Translations under genes and position numbers: made by a program
Part shown: positions 15,675 through 16,906 of the stretch, piece after piece
How positions within the stretch are numbered: position 1 is the first letter of the stretch
Layout of the letters: each line of letters starts with the position of its first letter
The notes under the pieces: model-generated
Database searches by the model: none
Told to the model about the DNA's origin: nothing
The model's input: only the letters and a program-made list of their open reading frames with translations
Assembly (NCBI GenBank): GCA_002361365.1
Contig: DEST01000053.1
Location: 1 to 16,906, forward strand
Length of the DNA: 16,906 nt
Source of the DNA: Alphaproteobacteria bacterium UBA3307
GTDB lineage: Bacteria; Pseudomonadota; Alphaproteobacteria; RF32; CAG-239
Direction of reading: 5' to 3'

Positions 15675-16587
15675 TTTAGGAACAAACTCGTGTCGGTTGC
15701 GTATTGCCGATAATAAAGGAAATTTGGTATTCAGAGATTCCGAAACCGTAAAGCTGGGGGAGGGATTGTATAAAAATCGAAAATTTTCTCCTCAGGCAAT
15801 AGAACGGACTATGCAGTGTCTTTCACGATACGTGCAAAATATGTTTGATTATCACGCCACGCATTATCGGGCAGTGGCAACAGCATCGTGTCGGATTGCG
15901 GACAATGGAGCAAAATTTGTGCAGATGGTTGAAGAAATGTGTGGTATAAAATTGGAAATTATCAGCGCACAAGAAGAAGCTTTGCTTAATCTAAAAGGTG
16001 CGCGTTTGAATGCCGCGCCGGATACGCCGTATTTGTTGGTTTATGACTTAGGGGGAGGTTCTACCGAAATAACATTGGCAACTAATGAGGTAAATCCAAA
16101 GGTTTTATATACAATCTCTATTCCGTGGGGAGCGCGTAATGCTTCAGAAGCATTTGATTTGATAGAATATAATTCCGATAATGCCGAACTTCTGAGAGCA
16201 GAAGTCAGAAAATATACTTTAGATTTTTTACATAACTCGGAATTTTTAATGTATCAAAATCAGTGTGAATGTATAGCTACCTCAAGCACTCCGCTGAGGC
16301 TTCTCAGTATGGTGTGGCATACTGAAGGATATAACAAAGACCGAGTTGACGGAATGGCAGCGGAAACACGATTGATTGATGAGCAAATAGCAAATATTTG
16401 GCGGAGTTCGTATGATGAATTGTTGCAAAATCAGTACATCGGTGAGAATCGGGCTCCCATTATTGTGGCGGCAACCATAATCTTTAAGCAGATATATGAT
16501 GATTTGCAAATTAAAACACTGACAGCATCGCTTAAAGGAGCACAAGAAGCGATTATAGAGGATTTGGCACAAAAATGGCAAAGTTAA
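15649..16587 (+). CDS. Ppx/GppA-family protein, copy 2 (degraded C-terminal motifs)
   Basis: This 312-residue paralogue of the preceding gene starts inside it. AAGGGA at 15636-15641 lies seven bases before the ATG. The N-terminal half keeps the family motifs: AIDLGTNSCRL (7-17), the acidic EEA (109-111) and YDLGGGSTEI (132-141), plus VDGM (233-236). In the C-terminal half the GTSGT phosphate loop is replaced by ATSSTPLRLLS (210-220), and the ADRGIREGIL motif by SLKGAQEAII (294-303). It may therefore bind different ligands, have reduced activity, or work as a heterodimer with copy 1. In many alphaproteobacteria a single Ppx/GppA gene precedes rlmE, and this copy occupies that place. It overlaps rlmE by 13 bases. 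Confidence 0.85.
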   Translation: MQGNLAAIDLGTNSCRLRIADNKGNLVFRDSETVKLGEGLYKNRKFSPQAIERTMQCLSRYVQNMFDYHATHYRAVATASCRIADNGAKFVQMVEEMCGIKLEIISAQEEALLNLKGARLNAAPDTPYLLVYDLGGGSTEITLATNEVNPKVLYTISIPWGARNASEAFDLIEYNSDNAELLRAEVRKYTLDFLHNSEFLMYQNQCECIATSSTPLRLLSMVWHTEGYNKDRVDGMAAETRLIDEQIANIWRSSYDELLQNQYIGENRAPIIVAATIIFKQIYDDLQIKTLTASLKGAQEAIIEDLAQKWQS

Positions 16588-16906
16588 CGCAATCGGCAAA
16601 ACAGGTACGCGGACGCAAGATGTTGGCGGTAAAAGTTAAAAACGCCAAGTATAACACAGTGTCGTCGAACCGATGGTTGCAACGGCAACTTAATGACCCG
16701 TATGTGGCAGAGGCTAAACGGCAGGGATATCGCTCACGAGCGGCGTTTAAGCTGATACAGCTTGATGAAAAATACCATTTTTTAGGCAAAGGAAAAACCA
16801 TTGTCGACTTAGGCTGTGCTCCCGGAGGTTGGACACAGGTAGCGGCTATGCATAATAAAGGTGTAGGCTTGATTGTGGGGATGGATTTGCTACCTACCGA
16901 GCCGAT
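16575..16906 (+). CDS. rlmE: 23S rRNA 2'-O-methyltransferase RlmE (3' end outside window)
   Basis: RlmE (FtsJ/RrmJ) methylates the ribose of U2552 in 23S rRNA late in 50S assembly. The first 110 codons are present and the frame is open to the window end. The N-terminus has about 30 basic residues, then the very conserved SNRWLQRQLNDPYV (31-44) and YRSRAAFKL (52-60), where Lys59 is the first residue of the catalytic K-D-K-E tetrad. The SAM-binding DLGCAPGGW follows (78-86). The remaining tetrad residues lie beyond the window. The ATG overlaps the previous gene by 13 bases. GAGGA lies 12 bases upstream, rather far, so coupling to translation of the Ppx/GppA gene is likely. Confidence 0.93.
   Translation, partial: MAKLTQSAKQVRGRKMLAVKVKNAKYNTVSSNRWLQRQLNDPYVAEAKRQGYRSRAAFKLIQLDEKYHFLGKGKTIVDLGCAPGGWTQVAAMHNKGVGLIVGMDLLPTEP

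Noticed and set aside
1..16906. CRISPR array, tRNA, rRNA, insertion sequence or prophage
   Set aside because: No regularly spaced repeats, cloverleaf-like sequences, transposase or integrase motifs, or phage genes were seen on either strand.

Overview
The window looks like chromosomal DNA from an AT-rich alphaproteobacterium. The evidence is a CcrM-type GANTC methyltransferase with its C-terminal extension, a prmA-pepP pair, a Ppx/GppA-rlmE pair, an AsmA-family envelope protein and an RlmE whose N-terminus is typical of the class. TGA is used as a stop (for example at the ends of pepP and ccrM), so the genetic code is the standard bacterial one. The base composition, together with envelope and secreted proteins I do not recognise, would suit an uncultured host-associated or gut lineage, but that is inference. 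I see no rRNA, tRNA, CRISPR array, insertion sequence, prophage gene or att site. The region is compact, ordinary chromosome with several odd proteins.

Layout. (1) 1-4496, plus strand: the 3' part of a very long AsmA-family gene, cut by the window edge, followed 23 bases later by galU and a strong hairpin terminator. (2) 4517-6541, minus strand: an OmpP1/FadL outer-membrane channel gene, a long-loop hairpin, and a small one-span membrane protein with a beta-rich C-terminal domain. (3) 6542-6772: a divergent control region holding a perfect DnaA box and a palindrome. (4) 6773-7729, plus: a stand-alone PilT/GspE-type ATPase that shares a bidirectional terminator with (5) 7812-8681, minus: a secreted protein of unknown function. 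(6) 8772-13344, plus: prmA, pepP, a secreted CxxC thioredoxin-like protein, a HAD protein that has lost its nucleophile, and a membrane-anchored coiled-coil protein. (7) 13468-16906, plus: ccrM, two Ppx/GppA paralogues and rlmE (cut by the window end), every neighbouring pair overlapping.

Functional themes. Regions 1 and 2 concern the cell envelope: sugar-nucleotide supply, an AsmA-type protein and hydrophobic solute uptake. Regions 6 and 7 concern modification of the translation machinery (L11 and 23S rRNA methylation), peptide turnover, cell-cycle DNA methylation, and polyphosphate or (p)ppGpp hydrolysis. The overlapping ccrM-ppx-ppx-rlmE block would tie a cell-cycle regulator to stringent-response-type enzymes in one translationally coupled unit. 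The most unusual items are the nucleophile-less HAD protein, the second Ppx/GppA copy with degraded C-terminal motifs, and the AsmA protein with a long coiled-coil tail. I found no clear new defence or mobile system.
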